In this document: positions 55,488 through 63,898 of the stretch, one piece after another
Layout: each line of letters begins with the position of its first letter
How positions within the stretch are numbered: position 1 is the stretch's first letter
NCBI RefSeq assembly: GCF_004365965.1
Contig: NZ_SOEB01000010.1
Coordinates: 84,055 to 148,054, forward strand
Source: Rhodovulum visakhapatnamense
GTDB lineage: Bacteria; Pseudomonadota; Alphaproteobacteria; Rhodobacterales; Rhodobacteraceae
Reading direction: 5' to 3'
Length of the DNA stretch: 64,000 nt
The notes under the pieces: generated by a model
Told to the model about the DNA's origin: nothing
Seen by the model: only the letters and a program-made list of their open reading frames with translations
Database searches by the model: none
Position numbers and translations under genes: made by a program

Positions 55488-56810
55488 CTAGACATAGGGC
55501 TCGACGATCTCGCGCAGGTCGATCCGCGCGCGCAACCGGCTGGCCAGCAGGTACATGCCGCCGAACTTGCGCTGCATGAACAGCGTATCCATCGGCGGGA
55601 TGTGCCAGAAGTCGCGGTCCTGACCCAGCTCCATCCCGGCATCGCGCATCCGCAGCGCCACGTCGTTTTGCGCGAAGTCGAACGCGCCGGGACGGCGGAG
55701 CGGCTCCATCGACATCTCAAACATGTCGATCATCAGCTGTTGGTGATGGGCGGCCGTGTCCTCGCCGAAGAAGCCGATCCGAAGGATCGCCTGCCGCACC
55801 GCCTCGCGGTCGCCCGCAAGCCCCGCCCGCATCAGGCTGCGGAACGCCTCGGTCATCTCGGCGGGAAATTCGCGCGAGGCGCCGAAATCCAGCAGGACCA
55901 CGCGGCCGGTGTCGGGCTGATAGCGGTAATTGGCGAAATTCGGGTCGGTCTGCATCAGCCGGAAGTCGAACAGCTCGCGGAACAGAAGCTTGACCAGAAG
56001 CCCCATCACCCGGTCGCGCTCGGCCTGCGGGGCCTCGGTCAGGGTCTCGATCCCCACACCCTCGACGAAATCCATCGCCAGCACGTTTTCGGTCGTCAGA
56101 TCCTCATGCATCCGCGGCACCGCGAATTCGGGCGCATCGGACAGCAGGTCGGAAAACCGGCGCAGATAGCGGCCCTCGCGGTCGTAATCGGCCTCTTCGT
56201 GCAACTGGCGCCGGGCCTCGTCCAGCATCGGCGAGATGTCCATCTGTTTCGGCATCGCCCCCGACAGGCGCAACAGCGCCGCGACATTGGTCACGTCGCT
56301 GTCGATCGACCGGCGCACGCCCGGATACTGCACCTTGATCGCCAGATCGCGGCCGTCCTTGGTCTGGGCCCGGTGCACCTGCCCGATCGAGGCCGCCGCG
56401 ATGGGGCGCACGTCGAACCGGGCAAAGCGTTTCAGCCAGCCCTCGCCCCAATTGGCGTTCAGCACCTGTTTCAGCTGCCCGCCCGGCATGTAATGGGCAT
56501 CGGCCCTCAGCCGCGCCATGATCTCGGCCAGTTCGGGCGGCAGCATGTCGCCCGCATCCATCGACACGAGCTGACCCACCTTCATCGCCGCCCCGCGCAT
56601 ATGGGCAAGCTGGTCCGCGACCTTCTTCATGTTCGAGGGCGTCAGGAACAGGTCGCGCGCCTTCGGCCGGTGCCCCTGGGCCAGCTGCTGCATGCCGTTC
56701 AGCGCCGCCGCCCCGGCAAGGTTCGAGGCAAGCCCGCCGAACCGGGCCAGCCGGGTCAGCCGCCCCGCAGGCACGGGAAGCGGACGGGAATCGAACTTGG
56801 AATCGGGCAT
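55488..56810 (-). CDS. ABC1/UbiB-family atypical kinase (ADCK-like)
   Basis: 440 residues from ATG 56810 (AAAGGA 8 bases upstream). It has the family KxGQ motif AAMKVGQLVSMDAGDMLPPELAEI (positions about 67-90), ASIGQVHRA, a lysine in AIKVQYPG, EEADYDREG and DFGASREF for metal binding. UbiB-family proteins support ubiquinone synthesis or lipid handling. It lacks the long C-terminal membrane helices of UbiB, so it is nearer to soluble ADCK-like forms. Confidence 0.9.
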   Translation of the reverse strand: MPDSKFDSRPLPVPAGRLTRLARFGGLASNLAGAAALNGMQQLAQGHRPKARDLFLTPSNMKKVADQLAHMRGAAMKVGQLVSMDAGDMLPPELAEIMARLRADAHYMPGGQLKQVLNANWGEGWLKRFARFDVRPIAAASIGQVHRAQTKDGRDLAIKVQYPGVRRSIDSDVTNVAALLRLSGAMPKQMDISPMLDEARRQLHEEADYDREGRYLRRFSDLLSDAPEFAVPRMHEDLTTENVLAMDFVEGVGIETLTEAPQAERDRVMGLLVKLLFRELFDFRLMQTDPNFANYRYQPDTGRVVLLDFGASREFPAEMTEAFRSLMRAGLAGDREAVRQAILRIGFFGEDTAAHHQQLMIDMFEMSMEPLRRPGAFDFAQNDVALRMRDAGMELGQDRDFWHIPPMDTLFMQRKFGGMYLLASRLRARIDLREIVEPYV

Positions 56811-57008
56811 GCGGGCAGTCCTTTGCAAATCTCTTCCGGATCGCATAGCGATCCCTCCCCCGCCGGGATGTGACATAGGCACAAAGGCCGGACCGGCAAT
56901 GTGCACATCCGCGTGAGCCCGGGTCCTGTGAGGGGGCGTGATCCGGCCGCGTTCCGCCCTAGGTGAAAGAAAGCCCTTGCCCGACAGGGGACGCAGACAG
57001 GAGATCGA

Positions 57009-58124
57009 ATGAGCGTCAATGCGATTATCGTATCGGCCGGCGAGGCGCTGGAGGTTCTGCGCGCCGGATGGCAGGCACAACAGGCCGGGCAGATCACGGC
57101 CTCCTACATGCTTCACGGGCGGCCCGGTGTGGGCAAGACCCAGGTGATCGAGCAGCTGGCCGCCGAGATCGGGGCCCGGCTCTTCGACCTTCGGCTGACC
57201 ACGATCGAGCCGCAGGACCTGCGCGGGCTGCCCTATTATGACCACGAGGCGCAGAAGACCAAGTGGTACCGGCCCGAGGACCTGCCCGACGACCCCGAGC
57301 AGCCCTCGATCCTGTTTCTCGACGAACTCACCGCCGCGTCGCCGATGCTGCAGCCGACGGTCTACGGGCTGTTGCAGGAACGCCGGGTGGGGCGGCACCG
57401 GCTGCCCGGCAACGTCTTCATCGTTGCGGCGGGCAACACGGTCGAGGACGGGGCCATCGCCTATCAGATGAACACCGCGCTGTCGGACCGGCTGATCCAT
57501 CTGCATGTGCAGGCCGCCGCGACCGACTGGCTGGACAATTACGCGGTGCCGAAGGGGCTTCACGCGACCGTCATCGCCTTCATCAAGACCCGTCCCGACC
57601 TGTTGGACACGACCGAACGCGCCGTGGCCGAGGGCCAGCTGATCGCGACCACGCCGCGCAGCTGGGAACGGGTCAGCCAGATCATGGGCGCGGTGACCGA
57701 GCGGCGGCTGAGGAACGTGCTGATCGCGGGCACGGTCGGCGACGCGGTGGCCGCCGAATTCGCGCTGATCGCCGATGATATCGCGGCGACGGTGCAGGTG
57801 CAGGAGATGCTCGAGGCCTCGCGGAAGGACCGGATCGGTCTTTATCCGGCCTCGATGCACGGTCTGAACGCGCTGATCTACGGGCTGATCGGGGTGCTTG
57901 AGGCGCGCAATGCCGATGCGGTGATCGACTGCATGGCCGAGATCCGCCAGCTTGCGCGCCACCGCCCCGAAGAGGCGTTCCAGCGGATGCCGCTGGGCGA
58001 GCTGTGCACCTACGGCTTCGAGGGGTTGATCCGCAAGGGGCTGGACCTCGGGCTGGGCGAACGGTTCCTCGGCCACGAGGCCTATCGCAGCTACGCGGCC
58101 GACCGCAAGGCGACGGGGCTTTGA
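57009..58124 (+). CDS. MoxR-family AAA+ ATPase
   Basis: 371 residues. Walker A is HGRPGVGKTQ (37-44), Walker B ILFLDELTAA, sensor-1 FIVAAGN, and an arginine-finger region LSDRLIH. MoxR ATPases work with VWA-domain partners as chaperone or metal-insertion machines. The partner follows after one base. The ABC1 kinase gene is divergent with 198 bases between; that gap holds no gene. Confidence 0.92.
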   Translation: MSVNAIIVSAGEALEVLRAGWQAQQAGQITASYMLHGRPGVGKTQVIEQLAAEIGARLFDLRLTTIEPQDLRGLPYYDHEAQKTKWYRPEDLPDDPEQPSILFLDELTAASPMLQPTVYGLLQERRVGRHRLPGNVFIVAAGNTVEDGAIAYQMNTALSDRLIHLHVQAAATDWLDNYAVPKGLHATVIAFIKTRPDLLDTTERAVAEGQLIATTPRSWERVSQIMGAVTERRLRNVLIAGTVGDAVAAEFALIADDIAATVQVQEMLEASRKDRIGLYPASMHGLNALIYGLIGVLEARNADAVIDCMAEIRQLARHRPEEAFQRMPLGELCTYGFEGLIRKGLDLGLGERFLGHEAYRSYAADRKATGL

Positions 58125-58125
58125 G

Positions 58126-59490
58126 GTGATCCCGTCGCGGCATTCGGCCCGCGCCACCCGGGCCTTGCAGAAGCTGGCCGAGCAGGACCCGGCCTTCGCG
58201 GCGCTGGCGCTGTGGTGCACCCATGCCGACAGCGATGCGCGCGAGGGCCCGGCCTGGACCGATGGCGCGGCGATCCGCTACGGGCCCGCCTTCGAGGCCT
58301 TGAGCCTGCCCGAACAGATCGGGGTCGCGGCCCATCACATCCTGCATGTCGCCTTTCGCCACGCGCCCCGGACGCGGGCGATGTACCTGCGCTTCGGCGA
58401 CCGGTTCGACGAGGATCTCTTCAACCTCGCGACCGATGCCATCGTGAACGAGACGCTGATGCTGTCGGGCTTCATCCTGCCCCGGCCCGTGGTGCGGTTG
58501 ACCGGGCTTCTGAAAACGGCCGCCCGCGAGGACCTGGGCGCCGACGAGGCGGTGACCCGCTACGATGCCGAGCGGCTTTATCTGCGGCTGTTGCAGGACG
58601 ACGCCGCGCCGCAAAACGGCAAGCCCGGCGATCGCGGCGTGCGGGCGGGCGGCACGACGGGCGAGGGCCAGGGCCGGGGCAGCACCGGCGAGGCCCGGCC
58701 GCGGCCCGGGGGCGCCGTCGCCGAGGCCGCGCGGGACTATGGCCGCCAGCAGGGCTTTGCCCCCGACATCGAAACCGGCGGGACGGACAGCGATCAGGGC
58801 GCGGGCAGCGAGGCCGATGCCGACTGGCGCCAGCGCGTGGCCCGCGCGATGGAGGCCGGGCGGATCGCCGGGCACGGCCTGGGCATGCTCGGCCACCGGC
58901 TGGCCGACCTGCCCGAGGTTCACACCCCCTGGGAGCAGCATCTGCGCGCTTTGGTCACCCGGGCGGTGACGGTGCAGCCCCAGCCCCGCAACACCCGTCC
59001 CGCCCGGCGCTGGATCGCCCGAGACAGCGACGCGCGGGCGCGGGACGAACCCTCTCCGGCCTTCGAATATGCCTGGACCCGCGATCTCGAGATCCCGCGG
59101 ATCGTGGTCGGCATCGACAGTTCCGGGTCGGTCGAACCGACCCTTCTGGCGAAGTTCGCGGCCGAGGTGGCGGGGATTTCCAAGCGCACCGGGGCCGAGA
59201 CCCATGTTCTGGTCTTCGACACCAAGGTGCAGGGCCATCAGGTGATGGGCGGCGGTCTGTGGGAGGGCCGCATCGCGGATGTGCTGTTCTCGCGCGAGGG
59301 CGGGACGTCCTTCATCGCGGTGATGGAAGAGGCGCTGGCGCTGGGCCCCTCGGCGGTGGTGATCCTGACCGACCTCCTGGGGCCGTTCGGCCCGCCGCCG
59401 CCGCGCGGGCTGCCGGTGATCTGGGCGGTGCCGGGCGAGGTGCCGCCGGGCGGCGCGCCCTTCGGGCAGGTGCTGTCGCTGGCGCGCTAG
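58126..59490 (+). CDS. VWA-like DUF2201 putative metallopeptidase, MoxR partner
   Basis: 454 residues from GTG 58126, one base after the MoxR stop. The N-terminal DUF2201 domain has AAHHILHVAFRH (His70, 71, 74, 79) where relatives carry HExxH, so the usual Glu is His. A low-complexity Gly/Arg/Glu linker (about 165-235) precedes a C-terminal VWA domain with a MIDAS-like IDSSGSV. It probably binds metal and is remodelled by the MoxR ATPase. The substrate is unknown. Confidence 0.88.
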   Translation: MIPSRHSARATRALQKLAEQDPAFAALALWCTHADSDAREGPAWTDGAAIRYGPAFEALSLPEQIGVAAHHILHVAFRHAPRTRAMYLRFGDRFDEDLFNLATDAIVNETLMLSGFILPRPVVRLTGLLKTAAREDLGADEAVTRYDAERLYLRLLQDDAAPQNGKPGDRGVRAGGTTGEGQGRGSTGEARPRPGGAVAEAARDYGRQQGFAPDIETGGTDSDQGAGSEADADWRQRVARAMEAGRIAGHGLGMLGHRLADLPEVHTPWEQHLRALVTRAVTVQPQPRNTRPARRWIARDSDARARDEPSPAFEYAWTRDLEIPRIVVGIDSSGSVEPTLLAKFAAEVAGISKRTGAETHVLVFDTKVQGHQVMGGGLWEGRIADVLFSREGGTSFIAVMEEALALGPSAVVILTDLLGPFGPPPPRGLPVIWAVPGEVPPGGAPFGQVLSLAR

Positions 59491-59493
59491 GCC

Positions 59494-60051
59494 TCAGAAC
59501 GGCAGGAGCGGCGCGTCGTTTCGGAGGTACAGCGGGTGCTTGGCCGACCCGTCCTGGTTCTTGCCGAAACAGAAAAGCGGTCTGCCGCTGTCCCGCAGCG
59601 CGGCGACGATGCCGTCTACCACCCCGGCATAGCGCGGATGAAGCCGCCCATAGGCCATCACCACGACCTCGGCCTCGGCGGCCATGGCGAGGATCTCGGG
59701 CAGGTTCTCGGGGCTGCAGGCAAGGGCCGGGTCCTTCGGCAGATCCTTGGGGTTGGTCACCCGATAATCCAGCACATTGCCCTTGAGATAGCGGGTAAAA
59801 CCCAGCACCGCGGCGCGTCTTGTCTCCTTGGCGCAGGTGTTGTCCTGCACCAGCGCATCGGCGGTCGAGGGGTTCATCCCGCAGAACAGGATGGTGCGGG
59901 ATGGCTGCCCTTCGGGCGTCCAGTCGCGTTCGAGCCGGGTGCGGTAGCGTCCGCAGGGTGAAAAGACGGCACTGCCGCGCATGCCGGGCGGCAGCGCCCA
60001 GCGGGTCTTGCCGCCCGGATCGTGCAGGCTGGAAGGGTCGATCTCGGTCAT
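59494..60051 (-). CDS. DUF1643 domain protein
   Basis: 185 residues from ATG 60051. The DUF1643 pattern is visible (CGRYRTRLERDW, ILFCGMNPSTADALVQDNTC, KGNVLDYRVTNPKDL, YGRLHPRYAGVV). It has a nucleoside-phosphate-hydrolase-like or URI-related fold in some predictions, but the function is unknown. It is convergent with the VWA gene. GGCGG before the start is a modest ribosome site. Confidence 0.88.
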   Translation of the reverse strand: MTEIDPSSLHDPGGKTRWALPPGMRGSAVFSPCGRYRTRLERDWTPEGQPSRTILFCGMNPSTADALVQDNTCAKETRRAAVLGFTRYLKGNVLDYRVTNPKDLPKDPALACSPENLPEILAMAAEAEVVVMAYGRLHPRYAGVVDGIVAALRDSGRPLFCFGKNQDGSAKHPLYLRNDAPLLPF

Positions 60052-60144
60052 GCCGCCGGTCTTAGACGATCTCGCGCCGAGGGGGGAGCCCGTTTCGGAT
60101 CGCATCGGCCGGGCAGGGGCCGGGCAGGGGGCGGGGCGCGCGGT

Positions 60145-60900
60145 TCAGCCCGACTCGCGGCCGGGCTCGGGCGGTACATGCACCCGTCCCTCCGGGGTCA
60201 GCAGATGAACGTCGCGGCCCTCGATCACCACGGCCGACAGCGGCCGTCCGTACCCGGCCCCGGTATCGAGGTTCACCCGGTTGCCGAAATGGGTTACCCG
60301 GTCGACCGGGGTGTGCCCATGGACGATCAGCGCGCCGTGATCGCGGCGGTCGCGGTGGAACTCGCCCCGGATCCACATCAGGTCCGTCGGGTCCTGCTCT
60401 TCGAGCGGTACGCCGGGCCGGACCCCGGCATGGCAGAAGAAGGCCCCGCCCCGGCGGTACGAAAACGGCAGGCTGTCGATAAAGGCCAGATGCGCGGCGG
60501 GCACGGCGGCGCGGGCCTCGGCATGGATCCGGACCGGGTCGCGATGATGCCCGGCATCGACGCCGTAGGCGCCCAGCGTGGCAGCTCCGCCCACGCGGTC
60601 CTCGAGCCAGGATATCCCGGGCTTCACCGGTTCCGGTTTGCAGCCGGGATCCAGGAAGAACCGCATCCAGCGGTCGTGATTGCCCTTCAGGCAGATCCAG
60701 GGCCGGCCTTCGGCCCGGCCGCGCATCAGCAGGTCGAGCACCCCGCGGCTGTCCGGGCCGCGATCGACATAATCGCCGATGTGAACCACCGGCGCGTCGG
60801 AGTCGCCGACCCGCGCCCGATCCTCGGCGATCAGGTCATGGGCCGCCTCGAGCCGCGCCCGCTGGCCGTGGATGTCGCCGATGGCATAGCTTCGTACCAT
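60145..60900 (-). CDS. PPP-family metallophosphatase (protein phosphatase/diadenosine tetraphosphatase-like)
   Basis: 251 residues from ATG 60900 (GGAG 8 bases upstream). All PPP metal motifs are present: GDIHG, GDYVDRG, KGNHD, FCHAG and VHGHTP. Its size and motifs fit the bacterial serine/threonine phosphatase 1-like group. It could dephosphorylate proteins or cleave ApnA; the sequence does not decide. It is just downstream of serA, separated by a terminator. Confidence 0.92.
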   Translation of the reverse strand: MVRSYAIGDIHGQRARLEAAHDLIAEDRARVGDSDAPVVHIGDYVDRGPDSRGVLDLLMRGRAEGRPWICLKGNHDRWMRFFLDPGCKPEPVKPGISWLEDRVGGAATLGAYGVDAGHHRDPVRIHAEARAAVPAAHLAFIDSLPFSYRRGGAFFCHAGVRPGVPLEEQDPTDLMWIRGEFHRDRRDHGALIVHGHTPVDRVTHFGNRVNLDTGAGYGRPLSAVVIEGRDVHLLTPEGRVHVPPEPGRESG

Positions 60901-60910
60901 GGGAGGTCTC

Positions 60911-60953
60911 CGGAAAGAGAACGGGCCTGCCGCAGGGTCTGCGGCAGGCCCGT
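60911..60953 (-). terminator. intrinsic terminator of the serC-serA operon
   Basis: ACGGGCCTGCCGCAG (60921-60935) and CTGCGGCAGGCCCGT (60939-60953) form a perfect 15-bp stem with a 3-base loop. On the minus strand TCTCTTTCC follows. It ends transcription 24 bases beyond the serA stop and just before the phosphatase start. Confidence 0.92.
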
Positions 60954-60976
60954 CCGGTGTGGTCAGTCGGCCGGGA

Positions 60977-62572
60977 TCAGGCGATCTCGAACTCCAGCGG
61001 GCGCACCTGCTGGAAGAGGCCGGTCTTTTCCAGTTCCGCGACCACATGCACGGGCATCGGCTGGTCCAGATACATCAGCGCGATCGCATCCTCGCCGGCC
61101 TTGGTGCGGCCAAGGGTGAAGTTCGCGATGTTGACCCCGTGCGCGCCCATCGCCGCGCCGAGCGCGCCGATGATGCCCGGCACGTCCTTGTTGGTGGTAT
61201 AGAGCATGTGTTCGCCGATCTCGGCATCGATGTTGATGCCCTTGATCTGGATGAAGCGCGGCTTGCCGTCCGAGAAGACGGTGCCGGCGATCGAGCGTTC
61301 GCGCTTGTCGGTCACGACGGTCATCTTGATGTAGCCGTCGAAGGTGCCCGACTTGCCCTGGGTGGTGGTCGAGACCGCGATGCCGCGTTCCTTGGCAATG
61401 ACCGGGGCCGAGACCATGTTCACCTCGGCGATCACCTCTTTCAGGACGCCGGCGATGGCCGAGGCGTTCAGGGCGGCGGTGTTCATGTCGGACGCGACGC
61501 CGTCATAGAGGATGTTGATCGCCTTGATCGGCTCGTCGGTCATCTGCCCGATGAAGGACCCGACATGCCCGGCCAGCTTGATCCAGGGTCCCATGACCTT
61601 GGCTTCCTCGGCGGTGATCGAGGGCATGTTGATGGCGTTGGTGACGGCGCCGGTCATCAGGTAGTCCGACATCTGCTCGGCGACCTGAAGGGCGACGTTT
61701 TCCTGCGCCTCGGTGGTCGACGCGCCCAGGTGCGGCGTGCAGACGACGTTGGGCAGGTTGAAAAGCACGTTATCCTTGGCCGGTTCGACCGCGAAGACGT
61801 CGAAGGCCGCGGCCGCGACATGGCCCGATTTCAGCAGGTCGGCAAGCGCCTCCTCGTCGACCAGACCGCCGCGGGCGCAGTTGACGATGCGCACGCCCTT
61901 CTTGGTCCTGGCCAGCGCGTCCTTCGACAGGATGTTGGCGGTTTTCTCGGTCATCGGCACGTGGAGCGTGATGAAGTCGGCCTTCGGCAGCATCTCGTCC
62001 AGCTCGACCTTGGTCACGCCCAGCTTGTCGGCGCGCTCCTGCGACAGGAAGGGGTCGTAGGCCAGAACCCTCATCTTCAGGCCGATGGCACGGTCGGCCA
62101 CGATGGACCCGATATTGCCGCAGCCGATGAGGCCCAGGGTCTTGCCGGTCAGCTCGACCCCCATGAAGCGGGATTTCTCCCATTTGCCGGCATGGGTCGA
62201 GGCATTGGCCTCGGGGATCTGCCGGGCGGCGGCCATCATCATCGCGATGGCATGTTCGGCGGTGGTGATCGAGTTGCCGAAGGGGGTGTTCATCACGATC
62301 ACGCCCTTCTTCGAGGCGGCCGGAATGTCGACATTGTCGACGCCGATGCCGGCACGACCGACGACCTTGAGGTTGGTGGCGGCTTCGAGGATCTTTTCGG
62401 TCACCTTGGTGGCCGAGCGGATGGCAAGGCCGTCATACTGGCCAATCACCTCAAGCAGCTTGTCCTTGTCCTTGCCGAGGTCGGGCAGGAAGTCGACGTC
62501 GATGCCGCGGTCGCGGAAGATCTGCACGGCGGTTTCGGAAAGCTTGTCGGAAACGAGAACCTTGGGGGCCAT
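60977..62572 (-). CDS. serA: D-3-phosphoglycerate dehydrogenase
   Basis: 531 residues, the long form. The N-terminal catalytic and NAD domains show GLIGCGNIGSIVADRA, NCARGGLVDEEAL and CTPHLGASTTEAQ with the catalytic His. An intervening domain and a C-terminal ACT domain (IGALGAAMGAHGVNIANFTLGR) are typical of allosterically regulated enzymes. GAGGAG 8 bases upstream fixes the start at 62572. It oxidises 3-phosphoglycerate in the first step of serine synthesis and lies downstream of serC. Confidence 0.97.
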   Translation of the reverse strand: MAPKVLVSDKLSETAVQIFRDRGIDVDFLPDLGKDKDKLLEVIGQYDGLAIRSATKVTEKILEAATNLKVVGRAGIGVDNVDIPAASKKGVIVMNTPFGNSITTAEHAIAMMMAAARQIPEANASTHAGKWEKSRFMGVELTGKTLGLIGCGNIGSIVADRAIGLKMRVLAYDPFLSQERADKLGVTKVELDEMLPKADFITLHVPMTEKTANILSKDALARTKKGVRIVNCARGGLVDEEALADLLKSGHVAAAAFDVFAVEPAKDNVLFNLPNVVCTPHLGASTTEAQENVALQVAEQMSDYLMTGAVTNAINMPSITAEEAKVMGPWIKLAGHVGSFIGQMTDEPIKAINILYDGVASDMNTAALNASAIAGVLKEVIAEVNMVSAPVIAKERGIAVSTTTQGKSGTFDGYIKMTVVTDKRERSIAGTVFSDGKPRFIQIKGINIDAEIGEHMLYTTNKDVPGIIGALGAAMGAHGVNIANFTLGRTKAGEDAIALMYLDQPMPVHVVAELEKTGLFQQVRPLEFEIA

Positions 62573-62603
62573 CTCGGGCACTCCTCATGGACTGGGGGAC
62601 AGG

Positions 62604-62648
62604 GGCCGGGCGGGTATCGCCCGGCCACGAATTTTCGCAGAAAATTCG
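62604..62648 (-). other. two stem-loops between serC and serA
   Basis: GGCCGGGCG (62604-62612) pairs with CGCCCGGCC (62618-62626), and CGAATTTTC (62628-62636) with GAAAATTCG (62640-62648). Both are perfect. They lie just after the serC stop and may act as an mRNA processing or partial termination site that sets the serC:serA ratio. Confidence 0.65.
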
Positions 62649-62650
62649 CG

Positions 62651-63805
62651 TCAGGCGGCGGCCGTCTGCGCCTCGATCTCGGCCTCGAAGGCCCATTCGA
62701 TCCAGGGCATCAGCGCCGCGACATCGGCGGCCTCGACCGTGGCGCCGCACCAGATCCGAAGACCCGCGGGCGCATCGCGATAGGACCCGATGTCGAAGGC
62801 CACGCCTTCCTTGTCCAGCCGCTTGACGATGGCCTTGGCGAAGGCCGCACCGTCCTTGATCCGCGCGTCGGTGAATTTCAGGCAGACGCTGGTGTTCGAC
62901 CGGGTCGCGGGGTCCGCCGCCAGGTTCTCGATCCAGGGTTTCGCATCGACGAAGTCCTGCACCGCCTTGAAGTTCGCGGTCGAGCGCTCCATCAGCTTCG
63001 GCAGGCCGCCGATCGATTTCGCCCAGTCAAGCGCCACAAGATAGTCCTCGACCGCCATCATCGACGGGGTGTTGATGGTCTCGCCGACAAAGATGCCCTC
63101 GATCAGCTTGCCGCCCTTGGTCAGGCGGAAGATCTTCGGCAATGGCCAGGCGGGCTTGTAGCTTTCCAGCCGTTCGACCGCGCGTGGGCTCAGGATCAGC
63201 ATCCCGTGCGCGCCCTCGCCGCCCATCACCTTCTGCCAGGAGAAGGTGACGACATCGAGCTTGTTCCAGGGCAGATCCATCGCGAAGGCGGCCGAGGTCG
63301 CGTCGCAGATCGTCAGGCCCGCGCGATCCGCCGGGATCGCATCGCCATTCGCGACGCGCACGCCCGAAGTGGTGCCGTTCCAGGTGAAGACCACGTCCTT
63401 GTCGAAATCGACCTCGGCGAAATCGACGATCTCGCCATAGGGGGCCTCGCGCACGGTGGCGTCGAGCTTCAGTTGCTTGACGACATCGGTAACCCAGCCC
63501 GCGCCGAAGCTTTCCCAGGCCAGCATCTCGACCCCGCGGGCGCCCAGCATGGACCACATCGCCATTTCGACGGCGCCGGTATCCGAGGCGGGCACGATCC
63601 CGATCTTGTAATCGGCAGGGACGCCGAGGATCTCGCGCGTCATGTCGATGGCGGCCTTCAGCTTGGCCTTGCCGATGGCGGCACGGTGCGACCGGCCGAG
63701 CGCGGCGTCCGCAAGCATGTCGACAGAGAAATCGGGGAGTTTGGCACAGGGGCCGGACGAAAAGCGCGGATTGACCGGGCGCGCTGCCGGGGTAGCGGTA
63801 ACCAT
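62651..63805 (-). CDS. serC: phosphoserine aminotransferase
   Basis: 384 residues from ATG 63805, with GGAAGGA 8 bases upstream. It is a PLP enzyme; the Schiff-base Lys192 is in [26 protein letters not shown] at the N-terminus is typical of the alphaproteobacterial type. It transaminates 3-phosphohydroxypyruvate. It is the first gene of serC-serA, preceded by the serC leader RNA; an in-frame ATG at 63865 inside the leader could add 20 residues. Confidence 0.97.
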   Translation of the reverse strand: MVTATPAARPVNPRFSSGPCAKLPDFSVDMLADAALGRSHRAAIGKAKLKAAIDMTREILGVPADYKIGIVPASDTGAVEMAMWSMLGARGVEMLAWESFGAGWVTDVVKQLKLDATVREAPYGEIVDFAEVDFDKDVVFTWNGTTSGVRVANGDAIPADRAGLTICDATSAAFAMDLPWNKLDVVTFSWQKVMGGEGAHGMLILSPRAVERLESYKPAWPLPKIFRLTKGGKLIEGIFVGETINTPSMMAVEDYLVALDWAKSIGGLPKLMERSTANFKAVQDFVDAKPWIENLAADPATRSNTSVCLKFTDARIKDGAAFAKAIVKRLDKEGVAFDIGSYRDAPAGLRIWCGATVEAADVAALMPWIEWAFEAEIEAQTAAA

Positions 63806-63880
63806 CGCTGGTATCCTTCCAGATATACGCCCCTCGTTGGGGAGGGGTGTCCCGCCGCCGGACATACGCTTCCCCAGAAA
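63806..63880 (-). ncRNA. serC RNA motif (5' leader of serC-serA)
   Basis: On the minus strand the leader contains TGGGGAAGCGTATGTCCGG, then a GGCGGGAC segment and the hairpin CCCCTC-CCCAAC-GAGGGG (63847-63830). GGGGA near 63876 can pair instead with the TCCCC that overlaps this hairpin, so two exclusive folds exist. The serC motif described in alphaproteobacteria lies at exactly this position before serC-serA; I assign it by position and partial recall of the consensus. Confidence 0.6.
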
Positions 63881-63898
63881 AAACAGCAAGTATCAAAA

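Noticed and set aside
56811..58220. Apparent N-terminal extension of the ABC1 kinase to more than 900 residues
   Set aside because: The extension is antisense to the MoxR gene and lacks domains. An ATG with a good ribosome site exists at 56810.
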